Positions 12,671 through 25,124 of a stretch of 64,000 nt of DNA are shown piece after piece. Numbering within the stretch: position 1 is the first letter of the stretch; each line of letters opens with the position of its first letter. Source of the DNA: Microcebus murinus (lineage: Eukaryota > Chordata > Mammalia > Primates > Cheirogaleidae); contig NC_134111.1 in assembly GCF_040939455.1 (NCBI RefSeq), forward strand, positions 55,198,501 through 55,262,500, read 5' to 3'. Below the pieces are notes generated by a model, which saw nothing but the letters and a program-made list of their open reading frames with translations, was not told where the DNA came from and ran no database searches. Both the position numbers and the translations under genes were made by a program.

Positions 12671-12899
12671 TGGTGCAGTAAGATTTCAAAGGGGGTGACA
12701 CAAGACTTCCTAGAAAAAGTGGCAGAAGAGACAAAGGACAAAAAGACAAAAATCTTAAAGGATGATCATTTCAGCCAGGTGGGGACGTGAAGGGGCAGGA
12801 TTCCATATAGGAACGACGCTATGATTAGGACACAAGGAAAACTACATAGGGGTTTTCAAAGGGAACTATGTAGACCAGTTTGGTTAAAGTAGACAAATC

Positions 12900-14060
12900 G
12901 CACAGAGAAGAAGTAGAAAATAATAAGGAGAAAAGGTTGGGGGAAGATTATGGAGGGCCTTGAAAGTCAAACCAAGTTTAAAGCTTTCTTTGAAAGCAGT
13001 GAAGATACTGAAGGTTTTTGAGATGAATTTGGAGATACAGGTCCACAATGTGAGGGAGGCTTAGAGAAAAAGATGTCATAGTCTTTGGCACACAGGTGAT
13101 ACCATATATAGAGGTAACATAGAAGTGAGGCCAGGGGAGTGAATCTGAGTGGAGAAAGGAGAACATGGTTGGAGATCTCATATGTAGGAGCCAGGAGAAA
13201 AGAAACCTACAAAAGACCTAGAAAAGGAGAGAGAAAAGGCAATTGGATGTTGGTGAAGCAAACAGAGTAGAAATGGACATTAAATCAGTAAACCTTCAGA
13301 TATCTCAAAGACACTAGAAAATATCAGAAATGAGGACAGGGCCAGGCGCGGTGGCTCACGCCTGTAATCCTAGCTCTCTGGGAGGCCGAGGCGGGCGGAT
13401 TGCTCGAGGTCAGGAGTTCGAAACCAGCCTGAGCAAGAGTGAGACCCCGTCTCTACTATAAATAGAAAGAAATTAATTGGCCAACTAATATATACAAAAA
13501 ATTAGCCGGGCATGGTGGCACATGCCTGTAGTCCCAGCTACTTGGGAGGCTGAGGCAGGAGGATCCCGTGAGCCCAGGAGTTTGAGGTTGCTGTGAGCTA
13601 GGCTGACGCCACGGCACTCACTCTAGCCTGGGCAACAAAGCGAGACTCTGTCTCAAAAAAAAAAAAAAAAAAAAAAGAAAAAGAAATGAGGACAGGACAG
13701 TACTCAGATGTCTCTGGTGTCCTCTGAGAACAATTCTGATAGAACGTGGAGGTGGACTCTGCTCTTCATGGTGTAAATGGGTGTTAGGAAAATAGAAGTA
13801 CTAATGTGCTGTTTATTTTAAAAAGTAAAAGCAAGGTAAATTGAAAAGCAATGAAAGATCTCCATGGAATCAAGTGAAATAATTTTTTTAAGGAAGGGGA
13901 TTTGTTTGGTCTTTAAGATAGGAGGGAATTGTGCAAATTAGTGGAGGAAGAGATTTCCAGGCTGCCAAAGAAGAGGTACCTGATGGAGCAGGTCTCGCTG
14001 GGAAAGGGAGGGCTAAAATTTCCAGCTCAGAGAGAGGCCTGACCTTGAGGAAAAAGGAGG
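12900..14060 (-). repeat. Purine-rich antisense L2-like sequence split by an Alu
   Basis: TTATGGAGGGCCTTGAAAGTC and AGAGGCCTGACCTTGAGG, with long AGGA-rich text, resemble the antisense L2 reading pattern seen more clearly at 25.1-26.8 kb. An Alu (13340-13681) interrupts it. The assignment is weak in places. Confidence 0.4.
13340..13681 (+). mobile_element. Lemur-type Alu, forward orientation
   Basis: A complete dimeric Alu from GGCCAGGCGCGGTGGCTCAC to GAGACTCTGTCTC and an A-tail of about 22 A before the GAAAAAG end. The middle is CTACTATAAATAGAAAGAAA, the lemur signature. It is flanked by a 15-bp duplication, AGAAATGAGGACAGG, at 13326-13340 and 13682-13696, so it is a young insertion compared with the surrounding relics. 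Confidence 0.97.
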
Positions 14061-14506
14061 ACAGCTCTTCCAAGAAAGAGAGATAGAAGAGCAGCAAGGA
14101 ATCAAGTCTTGAATTTTGAGTTAAACTTTCATCAGTGAATATTTCTCATCATCATCATCCATGCCATTATAGATCTAACCAGAAATAATAGTCTAGAACT
14201 GCAATTTTAGCCAGTATCTAAACTAAAAATGGCCATCACTTCGTTTAAGAGTCAAGAATGTCAAACAAGGCTCATAAAACAGAAGATATAAATCTTGTGA
14301 TTGCAGCCTTGATTCTCTTCACTTCTACACACTGCCTTAATGAACTCCATTTAAATGAAGGATAAACAGCAACAAAAAAGATTAGCTTAGTTACACATTG
14401 ATATCAATGCTAGAGTAACAGGCAACCCCAATGTAGACCTAAAAATTAATTACAGGATGGAACTTTAGATATCCATTTATCAAATAGATCAAATGCCAAT
14501 ACCTAC

Positions 14507-14607
14507 TCAAAGTACAGCGTGAGGTCCGTTGCCAATATTGACTGCTTCAAAAGCTGCATAAGGTCACTATATTCCTTGGAGGACAAATTAGCAAAGATAT
14601 TGTGACC
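14507..14607 (-). CDS. PDE11A: PDE11A exon: GHNIFANLSSKEYSDLM segment
   Basis: 101 bp encode GHNIFANLSSKEYSDLMQLL then KQSILATDLTLYF, plus two bases (GA) of a split codon. The acceptor is CTCATTACAG and the donor is TTTGA|GTAGGT. In class I phosphodiesterases the ILATDL stretch is a conserved helix before the third metal-ligand aspartate, which lies in an exon not found in this window. The reading frame is intact and too short to stand out as an open frame by itself. It is the last PDE11A coding exon I could find; below 14507 only intron is seen. Confidence 0.96.
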
Positions 14608-15033
14608 CTGTAATGAGAAAGTAAGAAGTCACAAAAGACAACATTAAATTTGTGGTTGTGGATTATATGTTTTTTCTGTATTAAAAAAAAAAAGCCTGGG
14701 AACATGATAAAATCATTTTTAAAAAGCTTAAAGAAATTTTGTACAGATACAAACAGATTACTTGGCAAACATAGCAAAGCCAGAATGCACAATCATTTTT
14801 GAGAAGGTTTGTTATGTGTTTAGTCTAAAAGGAAAAAACTCCGAAAATGGGACTCTGCCTGACTGCCTGCTTCCTATGGGGTTACTTAGTAGAGAAGTTG
14901 GTGAAACATTTGGGAATCTTTCTCACCTTAAAATAAATACTAATTTCCCTAGGTAGCAGAGGTTTAAACTGGCATTTTGGAAATACTTGCTATGGCAACA
15001 AATGAATTCAAGGGGGAGAAAAAACCATTAGAC

Positions 15034-15254
15034 CAGTGGTTCTCAACTGGGGGCGATTTTGACAATGGGGACTTTTGGCAACGTCTAGAGACATTTTTGA
15101 GTGTCACAACTGGGTAAGGATGCTGCTACCATCCAGTAGTAGAGGCCAGGGATGCTGCTAAACATCTTACGATGCACAGAGGAACCCCCCTCCCGCCCCA
15201 CACAAAGACTTACCTGGCCCAACATGTCAACATGGCTGAAGTTGAGGAATCCTA
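15034..15254 (+). mobile_element. MER5A-type hAT (Charlie) DNA transposon relic
   Basis: CAGTGGTTCTCAACTGGGGG, TTTTGGCAACGTCTAGAGAC, GAGGCCAGGGATGCTGCTAA and a closing GCTGAAGTTGAGGAATC. Both ends carry the hAT-type terminal inverted repeat (CAGTGGTTCTCAA against TTGAGGAATC). It is non-autonomous and nearly full length. Confidence 0.85.
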
Positions 15255-16188
15255 TATCACACTCTTAAGAAACACTTTGATGAAGTGCGTGGTGGGTTAA
15301 ATTCAGTACAGTGACTAATTACTGAATAGCTAGGAAGTATAAGACATTATTCTTGGCACTGCGGGACTCTAAAGACGATTCTTACCCAAGAAAATTTGCA
15401 ATTACACTTTTATCTCCATACCTTTGAAAAGCACCCTTGTTTTCAGCAAAATTTATTTTAGCTCCACTAGGCAGCTCCACATTTGTCTTTAGTAAAGTGA
15501 AAAATTCTTCTGTAAAGTGACCAATTCACTTAATTTGTTTTGAAAGTCAGGACTTTTCATTTTTCAGGTTTTCTTAGCATGAAATATGAACTCATTAGTA
15601 TGTGGCCCAGGAAGTGGACCGGTTTTAAACCCAGTGCTGGGAGCCAGGAGATGGTGGAGAAGGAATGGGGAAGAACGACTGCCTGAGAATAAACTATTCT
15701 CCAACAAGAAGTAAATTAATTCTTTCAGGGAACCAGGATATCAATTAGTAAATTATCGCTTACCAGGCACCAGATGATAATCTGCTATCCTGAGTTAATT
15801 TATCTCATTGGGTGAACCTGCCACTCCTTAAAGATGAAAGTATATTGGTTCCACCTGGGACCAAGTCCAATATTAATAATAATTTTCAAATGAACTCTTC
15901 CAGACCCTTAATTCAGCCATTAAGAAGAAGACAAATAACTAAAGGAATGTCGCACCATAATTCTGCCTGAGCATTGCTCGAGGCTCAATCACAGGCAGGT
16001 GTTCAGGGGCCTGGGAAAAAGTGGTCAGAAGCTATGGAAAATTAGTGGATCTAGCCACACACCCAGCATCTCCCAGACAAAGACGGAGAGCCTTCAGGAG
16101 CAAGTTACAGTAAGTTAACATTGAGCCAGGGAGAGAGCTGGTCTGAACTTGAGGATCCTGATTATTTTGTGTTATGTGTATGTTATTA

Positions 16189-16524
16189 CAGTCATGCATC
16201 ATGTAATGGGGGGGATACTTTCTGAGAAATGTGTCGTTTGGTGATTTCACCATTGTGCAAATATGGCAGAGTGTACTTATGAAATCCTACACATTATAGC
16301 CTACTGCACGCCTAGGTGATATGGCACGGCCTATTGCTCCTAGGCTACAAACTTGTAAGCATGTTACTGTACTGAATACGGTAGGCAACTGTAACACAGT
16401 GAGAAGAATTTGCATATCTAAACATAGAAAAGGTATGGTTAAAAAATATGGTATTATAATCTTATGGGCCCACTCTCATATATGTGGTCTGTCTGTGACT
16501 GAAACATTATGTGGCCCGAGACTG
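16189..16524 (+). mobile_element. Tigger/mariner-type non-autonomous DNA transposon
   Basis: A 336-bp element bounded exactly by TA-CAGTC at the left and GACTG-TA at the right, the expected TA target duplication of Tc1/mariner-class elements. Internal wording such as ATACTTTCTGAGAAATGTG, CTATTGCTCCTAGGCTACAA and GGTATTATAATCTTATGGGC matches a common mammalian element, whose exact family name I am not certain of. It encodes no transposase. Confidence 0.75.
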
Positions 16525-17571
16525 TACTCTTAAAGGACATACAGTACCTAACACCATTTACAGCTGAAAGAGTGACAAAGCTAGCCAGATCAGCTTTAAT
16601 TTTTAAAAAAGGTAATTTGCAATGAGTGTATTGTTTATATGCAAATTGGCCTTCCACAGTGCCTCGAGGGTTTGGTCCCTGAAGTAGTTTAGAGACTTCC
16701 TAAAAAACTGCTTCTACTCTTTGTCTAGGGAGGCGGTGAGTGTGGTACTGATGGTAAGAAATGCAGATGTGCAAGGAGAAACGTCTGGGGTAAACTTCCT
16801 AAAGCCATATAACCTCCCTGCACATGTGCGCATTTGGAAATGGGACAGTAACGGCACCTGCATTGCTGCCTTCGTGACGGGCAGGACCGTGGGGGCCTGG
16901 GGCAGTGCCAGGCAGCCCCGGCACGTAGCAGGTGCTCAGTGCACTGTTCCCTCTGTATTAGTCTCCGATCTTCACAGGGAAGCCCAGAGTGAAGGGCGGC
17001 CAACGTGTCTCGTTTGTATGAACGCGAATTCCGAGTGAGTGGGGTTTGTTTCCCCGAGGAAACTTGACATCCTGTTTATAATCCGTGTTATTACAAAGGT
17101 GGGGCTTTCTGGGGGCAGAGGTGTAAACATACCACACTTACCAGTATAGAAAAAATAGTCTGAACCAAATTTCCTTTATCCCCATTGAGTGCTATGGAAG
17201 CACTCAGCTACAATATGGCTCTTGTAGGAAAATTCCAGAGCCACAGATGCCAGCATGCTGGCTTCTGTCAGTTACTGAAAGCCTAACCCTTGGTGTTTCA
17301 GTCCCAGCTGAAAACACATCACTCCCAGCGGGTTTGCCCTTCCCCGGCCTGCATCCGGGTTCCACAGTGTCGACTCTCCTTTATGGGGTCGGGGGCCTTC
17401 AGTGAAACTGCAAAAGGCGTGCTTTCTCAAGATGAGCTGGAGGAAAAAAACCTCCATATTTAATGATGCTATTCCAGCGAAGCAGGGCCTTAATGATGAT
17501 AATAATAATAATTAATGGCACAGCTAGAGAACTGACAAATAATGGGGAACAGATGATCCCTTCCTGGCCTC

Positions 17572-17590
17572 AAAAAAAAAAAAAAAAAAA
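17572..17590. repeat. Poly-A tract (A19)
   Basis: An uninterrupted run of 19 A following CTTCCTGGCCTC. No retroposon body is recognised upstream. Confidence 0.9.
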
Positions 17591-18301
17591 GTCTGTACGC
17601 CTGCAGAAAATTAAACAGATCCTTTCCTGGCAATTTAAAACTCAGACGCCTCAGCCAGAGTTGGTTAGTGGTTTCTGTTTTTCTCTGTGGAGAGCTAAAA
17701 GTATAAAATTCCAACTACTTCTAACTCCTGCATTGCCACATGAAGCAAAATAAGGCATATGGCATTAGCCCTGGGTCTTAAGTTTAGTTGCAGTTCTCAC
17801 TTTCAAACTGGTCCCACCAGCAATTTTAAGTTCTTTTATGTTTTATAGGTTTCTCGATGGTGCTAATAAAGTGTAACTTTCTCACCCTGTTTTTGTTTCT
17901 ACCATCTTTCGAAATGACTTTGGGTTTCACAAAATGGGAATGTTGGGCCACTCACTACTTGAATCAAGTCACACCCTTAGTGGGCTTCTATGTCCCTCAA
18001 GGAAAGTAAGATCGTGTTCTGGGGATAAGCAGTCTATTCCTGTCACCCCATTAAGTGAATTTGAAAAGCCTGCTAGCCAATAACGAAACCCAAATGAATC
18101 AGCCCAGGAAGAATCTGAACAAGGTCCTTGGTCAGGCATCTAAAAGAATCCAAAAAAGCCAGCAAGTCCCAGTAGTTTGACTTAAAAATGGTTTTCCCAT
18201 ATCTCTGTGTCTGCCTGTGACACCATAAAGAAGGAGAGGTAGGAAACAAATAGTTGTTTCCTTTCTATGTCAAGGAGAGAAATAGAACATCAGGTCTGTA
18301 C

Positions 18302-18392
18302 CTCACTCTGCAGGATCATCACGGCGTGGTTAAAATGATGATGCTCCAAGGTAGCAGAGGTTCCATAGAGTTGGGCCAGGGCAGAGCCGCTC
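18302..18392 (-). CDS. PDE11A: PDE11A exon: HHHFNHA segment
   Basis: 91 bp. The first base completes the lysine codon begun in the previous exon; 30 codons then encode SGSALAQLYGTSATLEHHHF and NHAVMILQSE. The acceptor is preceded by a strong polypyrimidine tract (CTCTGTCCTCTTTCAG), and the donor is GAG|GTACAG, phase 0 out. The LEHHHFNHA stretch is the conserved helix that follows the metal-binding motif in class I phosphodiesterases. The +4 C of the donor makes this splice site a little weaker than the others in the window. No disruptions are seen. Confidence 0.97.
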
Positions 18393-18539
18393 CTGAAAGA
18401 GGACAGAGAGGGAGTGAGCAGGGCCCTGGCCCCTGTCGACCGTTCCTCCACACCAGCTCTTTGGATCAAAGTGCTTTTCCTGCTTTTGGCAAAGGACCAC
18501 AAGCAGATGCATTATCAGGTACCTGCTTTTGCAGTTCTT

Positions 18540-18860
18540 TCATCTATTAAGCAAGCCTTTCTGTAAGTTTCTATGTGTTAGGCTAGATGCTGTGGATGAC
18601 ACACGATGAATAAAACACAGTCCCTACCCCTAAGAAATTTACAGACTAGTAAGAGAGATGAGATGAGAGAATGGACATAAAAACAATATGAATACTAAGA
18701 CACTGTAGAAAAGTGTCCCAGGTCCAACCAAAGTGCTGTGGATACTCTGAGAACAACGAAGACAGGATTGCTGGCCATGGGGATCAGGGGAGACTTCGTG
18801 GACTAAACTTTGTACAATCTCTGAGTGTCCAGAAAATAATTGTCTTATATTAATACCAAA
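18540..18860 (-). repeat. L2-like relic, antisense
   Basis: CTATGTGTTAGGCTAGATGC, ACACAGTCCCTACCCCTAAG and TCAGGGGAGACTTCGTGG resemble antisense L2 3' sequence. Confidence 0.45.
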
Positions 18861-18994
18861 TGTATTTGACTTTGTATAGGAAAAGACCATGTCAATAGTC
18901 CAGAGTCCATTTTATCTACTTTACATGTCAAGTTGACAACCTTCTACTATGGTTTCCCAGTCCACAGTCACACTGTGATATCTCAGTGTAGAAC

Positions 18995-19215
18995 TCTGGA
19001 AATTTCCCTGGATTTAGAGTCAAATTTCAGCTCTTCCTCCACATAGCAGCTTTGGACAGTTACTTGGCCTCTTTAAGACTCAGTTTCTTTGTCTCTAAGA
19101 TTATATACTGTTTATCTAACCTGCTATTTATGAGAACAATAAAATATTTTAAAGTGCTTATCACAATGCCTGGCATATAGTAGATTGTAATCTATAGTAA
19201 TTAGTAATCAACAAT
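18995..19215 (+). repeat. MIR SINE
   Basis: AGCTTTGGACAGTTACTTGG, TAAGACTCAGTTTCTTTGTC and AATGCCTGGCATATAGTAG in MIR order. Confidence 0.75.
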
Positions 19216-19429
19216 TAAAACATGTATGGATATTTTCATTTTAAATTAATAAGATGTTAATTGATGCTTGAAGGGATTACTTCAAGTTATCTGTAAATTT
19301 CATATATGTAGAGCAACCCATTCCTCAACAGTGTCAGATTGGAAAAGTATTCATTCAAAATGGTCATATATGTTCATTTCAAAAGTGTTTTTAGGAATAG
19401 GAGTTAGAACATATTAAGAATCAAGACAG

Positions 19430-19769
<340 letters not shown>

Positions 19770-20499
19770 AAGAATCAAGACAGATCCCAGAGAGTCCCAT
19801 GGTTTAAAGGGTAGTCATGGGACTTGGGCTGAAAATCCACCCACATCCTTGTGTGCTGCAGACACTGAAAGGGCAATTTGGCCTTAACTTGGAGTTGCTG
19901 GTGATTGACAGCCCACAGTCTGCCCTGCTAGTGAGAGGAGTAAAGACTGCATCTAAGTGCAACATGAAGGATTTCAGTTATAAGCTGCCCCTGTGTGCCT
20001 CCAGTGTGAGGCAGCCCAAGATCGCGGTCAGTTTGGGCGTACAGGGATCTGAAATCTTTAGAAAGACTCAGAGATGACCACATGTTGGGAGAAACAGCAG
20101 GGTTAGGTTCAGTAGGAATTGTTATCAAGAGCCTTAGTAAAGAGGGTGCTAGATTTTAATCAGGTATGTGTTATTTCTTTAAATCCTGCTGCCTCTATCA
20201 TTTAATAAGTAAAAATTTGTTAGGCTAATCTTAGTAATCAATGGTAAATTAATATTTAATGTTAGTTACTATTTGTCTTACATGGAGTTCATTTCTATGA
20301 AGATATATGTTTCAAAATGCACACTATTTGCCTTTGTCTTGGCTGTTGAAATTCTAGGGCATATCACATCTAAATGTTTGGCATGGAGTAGGTACTTAAA
20401 AAATATTAGTTCCTTGTCTAATGAGCTTACAATAGTATGTCTAGAGACTATAGTTCAAATTGGGAGGTTAACGATAAGTGTGTTAGCATATTTTATAAT

Positions 20500-20735
20500 A
20501 CTAATGTTATTAATAATTATAGTTACCATTTGTAAATGCCTTGATGCACTAGGCAATATATTAACAACTTAATATTTCATTTAGTCCTGACAAAAATCAC
20601 GAAATAGGTATTATTTTCTCATTTTGCACACGAGGAAACCAAGGCTCAGAGAAGATAGGTAACTTTTCCAAGGTCACACAGCTAGCTAGTGCCGGTCCTA
20701 GATTTGAATCCAAGTTTTTAAGCTTCTTATTGCTC
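20500..20735 (-). repeat. MIR SINE, antisense
   Basis: A clear reverse MIR: ATAGGTATTATTTTCTCATT, GGAAACCAAGGCTCAGAGAAG and AAGGTCACACAGCTAGCTAG. Confidence 0.85.
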
Positions 20736-21384
20736 AATGAGAATAATTATAAATACATTTCTGATATTTGATTCTCCATTTTTACCAAGCTGGTTGTCAT
20801 CAATGAAAGAAGATTTCAAAATTTAATTCAGAATTCTACTACTATACCTGTTAACCATAGGCTCAGATTCCTGTGATTTGGTTCTATGAGCCAGCCATGC
20901 TCAGATGCGCCTCACTTACTAGTGTGAGTCTTGATGACAAGACTCGTTGCTGCAAGGTAGGGTCTAGATGCAGAATGTTCTCTCTTCCTTTATTCATGTT
21001 GGTTTAATGGAACCCACAAAAGTTAAACCAGCTAGATGATCACAAGTCACTTCATATTTTCTTTGGGGTGAATAAGGAGATGCTTCCTCCTTTAACCAGG
21101 GGATACCTTATAACGAGGACTCTGATACTGCCTGGGCTGCACTGCTCTCCCCCACAAGTCCATGTGGCTTCTGACCTGCTGTGTTTTACCTCATGGTATG
21201 CGTGCAAGGGCAGCCATGTGACTGCCCACAGTCTGAGCATCTTCCTCGTCAGATTCCCTGTCTGTTCCTTTCTGTAATTCCATCCTGCATTCTGCCTCCC
21301 CTCACACAATACTGATTCAATCACAGAAAATATGTAGATGTTGCAACTGAATCAGACCAATGCTATGAAAGTGCAGGAAGACAT

Positions 21385-21560
21385 TGTGATTCATTCATTC
21401 ATTCATCTATCACTCATTCAACCAACAAGCATTGATGACTATTATTATACCAGGCTTTAGTACAAAGATAAATGTGGAGTACAAAGATAAATGACATGAT
21501 CTCACCTTCAGGAAGCCCACAGTCCTCTATAATTGTGTCAGGGATTTTCTCTGATCAGTC
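21385..21560 (-). repeat. L2 LINE 3' end, antisense
   Basis: It begins with TTCATTCATTCATTCAT, the reversed L2 terminal repeat, and continues CAACCAACAAGCATTGATGA and CACCTTCAGGAAGCCCACAG. Confidence 0.65.
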
Positions 21561-21889
21561 TGGCACTAATGCTCACTTTTCTGCAAGCGAGGTACCATCT
21601 TAGCATTCAGAGAATGGATCATGGTATTAAGTTTGAATTGTTTAGAATAAAATCATCTAAGCAAGAGCACTTCTATTTCCATATGGATCCCTTATTTACA
21701 CTCTAGATTTGGTTCCTCTCAGATTTTCTAGACTGCCAAACCTCTTAGTGCCTTTTCTCTCAGGCTTGGGCTCACAGAGAAAGTTGTCTATGCCTGCCAT
21801 TGCACGCTGTGAACTTCCTAGGACCACCACGAGACAAGTCCACAGTCAGAAAACTTGGTATAAGTGGCAAAAAATAAAACATATGTGTT

Positions 21890-22080
21890 AGAATAAGCTT
21901 TACCAAAAAGTATTTTACAGAATACTAGTTCTTTACAGTGTTAAACAGTATTAGGGAAGAAATAAAAAGGGTTCCGCAGTCAAATAAGTTTGGGAAGTGC
22001 TACCTTTAAAAAGTTAGGCTGTTTCTTTATTGTAAGACTTCCCAGAGGTGTCAATATGTGAAAATACACATTGTGATTCC
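21890..22080. repeat. Possible hAT-type relic
   Basis: AGGGTTCCGCAGTCAAATAA and GTTTGGGAAGTGCTACC resemble ends of non-autonomous hAT elements. Weak. Confidence 0.3.
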
Positions 22081-23309
22081 GCTGAAGGAGAACATAATAT
22101 GCATAATAATCTTAATTAATCATAAAAACATTTTTTAAAAGGGCCATGTTTTTCACATAATATATGTTATGTAAAAGTATACTTCCACTTTTTCAGGTAA
22201 AATATGAAAAAAGATCCCCAAATCAATTATATATGGAAAAAATTGACTTTAATACCGTGCTTCATTTTAATTGTCTAGGGTAAGTATATCCACCATATAA
22301 GTAGTAGTGAAAATATGATTACATATATACAGGGTGTGTGGAAAGAGAGGGGGAGAGTGGGAGAGAGGAAGGAAATCCAAATCCATAAGCACAAGTACAT
22401 TTACATATGTGAATATTCATGATGTGCATTATGGATTAGGTCATCTTTACATACTAAAGTTTTTCATTGGAGACAAGCAGCACAATGAGGAGAAACTTAT
22501 CAAAAAGAAAAGTCCGAATGAAAATTCCCTCCAGGCATTTGGCACTTTGCACAGGCACCAAAAATAAGTGTGCTAATGGAAATGTACCTTTAAAATGTCC
22601 CTAGATGATGCATATTCTTTGAAAAAGAGACTGAATGGCAGTGTGCAGCCATGACTTAGAGGAAACTTTAAAAAGGAAAACTATGAAAGGTAATTAGGAA
22701 ATTGAGAATTGTTGGGAGGTGGTGAGGAGTGGGATTAGGCTGTCATGGCAGATTAATGTGCCCCAGTATTTCACTTCTGGGACCTGGCCGAAAGCGACAA
22801 GATGGGTTTTCATTCTCAAGAAATGAGCATAAGAGATTATGCTAGAAATGAATAGAAGAAGTCTCCTAGGAGAATATACTACAAAGCTGCTCGGTACTGA
22901 TATTTAATCATCAGGAGCAGCTGTAATAGAGAGGAGGATGGGTGGGGAGCGCTGTCCCCGGAGAGGACTGGGAGAGCTATGAACACAGCCATTTCATGGC
23001 ACTGTGGTATTGCAGCTCTCTCTACCTATTGATCATTCGTTGCACGCACTCCAATAGTTAAAAATTAAGAACAAAATATGAAAATGCAAAGGTTCACTTA
23101 TCAGAAAGGCTAAGAGAATAAATCAAATTGTGCTCTAACTAAAGTCACACTTTTTATTGTAGAGGCATTTTGCATTTTATATAGTAATTTGTCCCTTGCT
23201 AAATGTCTTCTGTTTTTTTATAGCCTTATGTATGAAAAAAAAGGTAGCATATGCTTTGCCACATAATAATTGGTGTATTTAAATCCCGTTTTCAAATGGC
23301 TCGAAAGGC

Positions 23310-23430
23310 TAGAATTAGACTGTGAACAGTTTAAGAGAAGGGACTGTTTGCTATACTTCATTTCTCCCACAATGCCTAGCACAGTGTCATGGACGTAGAA
23401 AGCCCTCAATTAATTGGGAAATAAAGAGGT
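23310..23430 (+). repeat. L2 LINE 3' end
   Basis: AGACTGTGAACAGTTTAAGA, then CACAATGCCTAGCACAGTG and AAGCCCTCAATTAATTGGG. Confidence 0.6.
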
Positions 23431-23754
23431 AGAAAAGAATACAGGTTTCTTCCAAGGGATTTTCTAAACAATGGCACACTCACTGAATAAATTTCATCTA
23501 ATCAATAAAAAGGTAGTTCTTTTACCATGATGTAAAAAAAGTCTTTTTCAGCATTCATTCTCAAAGAAAATTTTCACTGAGGGTGGGTAGTCCTAAGTTT
23601 AAAAATGATTCTCTTAGGTAAGTGCAAGGCTGACAGAAATCCCATGAACTAGTAAATTTCGTACAAAGTTAATAGTCTTGAGAAAACACATCACATCATC
23701 TTGGAATAGGCAGATTTGATCATGTGACATGGGGATGCAAAAAATAATTGAAAT

Positions 23755-23925
23755 CTAGGATCAGTGACTCAAGACCTACCTAACATATGTGAAAGCTGCT
23801 CAGTCTTATATAAGCAACTTGAGATTTGGGGGCCTCAGTTTCTATCTTTGTAAAGTCAAGGCATTGGAAAATATGACCACTAAGGTTTAGTTCAGTTTTA
23901 TAATTTTTATGGCTCCATGTCTTAA
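23755..23925 (+). repeat. tRNA-derived SINE relic
   Basis: GGGGGCCTCAGTTTCTATCTTTG and GACCACTAAGGTTTAGTTC are reminiscent of old mammalian SINEs. Confidence 0.4.
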
Positions 23926-24044
23926 ATGATTGGATGCCAGAATCTAGTTTTCCAGAGCTCACGTGTCTGGCAAGTCAGCAAATGAACTGGAAGCTCAAAG
24001 GCCCACAATATTAATCGATGTCACAAAGTCATGGAAGAGAGTAA

Positions 24045-24245
24045 CAGTGGTTGAAGAATGGCTCTTGGAATCAGCTGACACACGTCCAGCCTCCACTCTA
24101 CCACACAGATGAATTGGGGCAAGTTTCTTGCCTTCCTGAGGTTCAGTTCCTCCTGTAAAGTAGAGTCAAAAATATCTACCCTACAGAGATGGTGGTGAGG
24201 GCTTGAGACATAGTAAAAAACAAATAAATTGTAGTTCTTCTCATT
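24045..24245 (+). repeat. MIR SINE
   Basis: GGCTCTTGGAATCAGCTGAC, TTGGGGCAAGTTTCTTGCC and CCTGAGGTTCAGTTCCTCC in MIR order. Confidence 0.65.
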
Positions 24246-25124
24246 GTCCCAGGGACTGTTAATTGCAAAGAAAAGAGACGAAGTACAACCAGCTTCACTA
24301 GGAAGAAGGTTGATTAAATGTTACCAGGAACTCTGAGGAAGCCCAATTATCAGATACCTAGAAATAGGAGCGGAGATGAGGAGAGCCGGGGATCAAGTCT
24401 CTCCTTTCTACTTCTCTCTGAATATCAGCTTCATTCTTCTGTCCTCTCTGTAGACTGGCTTTCTTATTTCTTTCATCCACTTGGAATGTGGCTCTTATAG
24501 CTTTCCCAAAATGGCAGCCTCAGCTCCCTGCAGCTTGGATCCCTGCGGCTAACTGACTCAACAGCATGGCAATCCAACTCCAAATTCCTGGGAGATGAAA
24601 TCTGATTGGCCCAGCTTTGTTTGGGTGTGTAGTCTTGGTTCAAACAGCTGAGGGGTCAAGTAGCAAGAAGAGCTGATTCTTTCAGCATGATGCCCTGGCT
24701 CTCTCTCTGTGGCGGGGCCATATACAGGTACTGTGCACTTCACTCTTAAAGGAACCCACAAGGTGCTCACTCTTTTTTTATAGACACAATTCTGACACAT
24801 TTATCTCTTCTTTATGGAAGAATGTGTGGGGGGTGCTGGAGAGTGGGTGCTAGAGGGAAATACAATGACAATGATACCATTGGCCTAAGGGAGAGAGGAA
24901 TCCTTAAAAAAAATAATGAAATGCAGACATAAGAACTCAAAATAAGGAAATGTCAGACATGGAATGAAAGTATACACAGCATATACTTCAGTGGTACAGT
25001 ATCAAACCTATGTGTATAAAAACTACATTTTATAATAATCTACAACAGGTTATATGTGTTAAAGAAATCAGGAAACCTTAGGGAAAAGCCATATTATAAT
25101 CAGATAATTAAAATCTCATCCATT

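Larger units (their letters stand above)
1..14506 (-). other. PDE11A: PDE11A downstream intron (at least 14.5 kb, incomplete)
   Basis: The sequence after the GTAGGT donor down to the window edge. I looked for the next exon (expected to encode something like RRTEFFELVSKGEYDWN) and did not find it. The content is MIR/L2/L1 relics, two Alus (540-887 and 13340-13681), an LTR-like block (12225-12670) and a CpG-containing block (9030-9540). I recognise nothing in 290-500, 905-1590, 2970-3860, 4650-6240, 6360-7090, 8470-9020, 9810-10420, 11120-12220 or 14100-14500. Confidence 0.75.
14608..18301 (-). other. PDE11A: PDE11A intron, 3.7 kb
   Basis: A canonical intron between the HHHFNH and GHNIFANLSS exons. 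It contains a near-complete MER5A-type hAT relic (15034-15254), a complete Tigger-type element (16189-16524) and an A19 tract (17572-17590). The remainder, 15260-16180 and 16530-18300, shows no recognised feature. Confidence 0.85.

Noticed and set aside
1..14506. Next downstream PDE11A exon (TEFFELVSKGEYDWN segment)
   Set aside because: Expected sequence not found by eye; it probably lies before position 1. A translated search would settle it.
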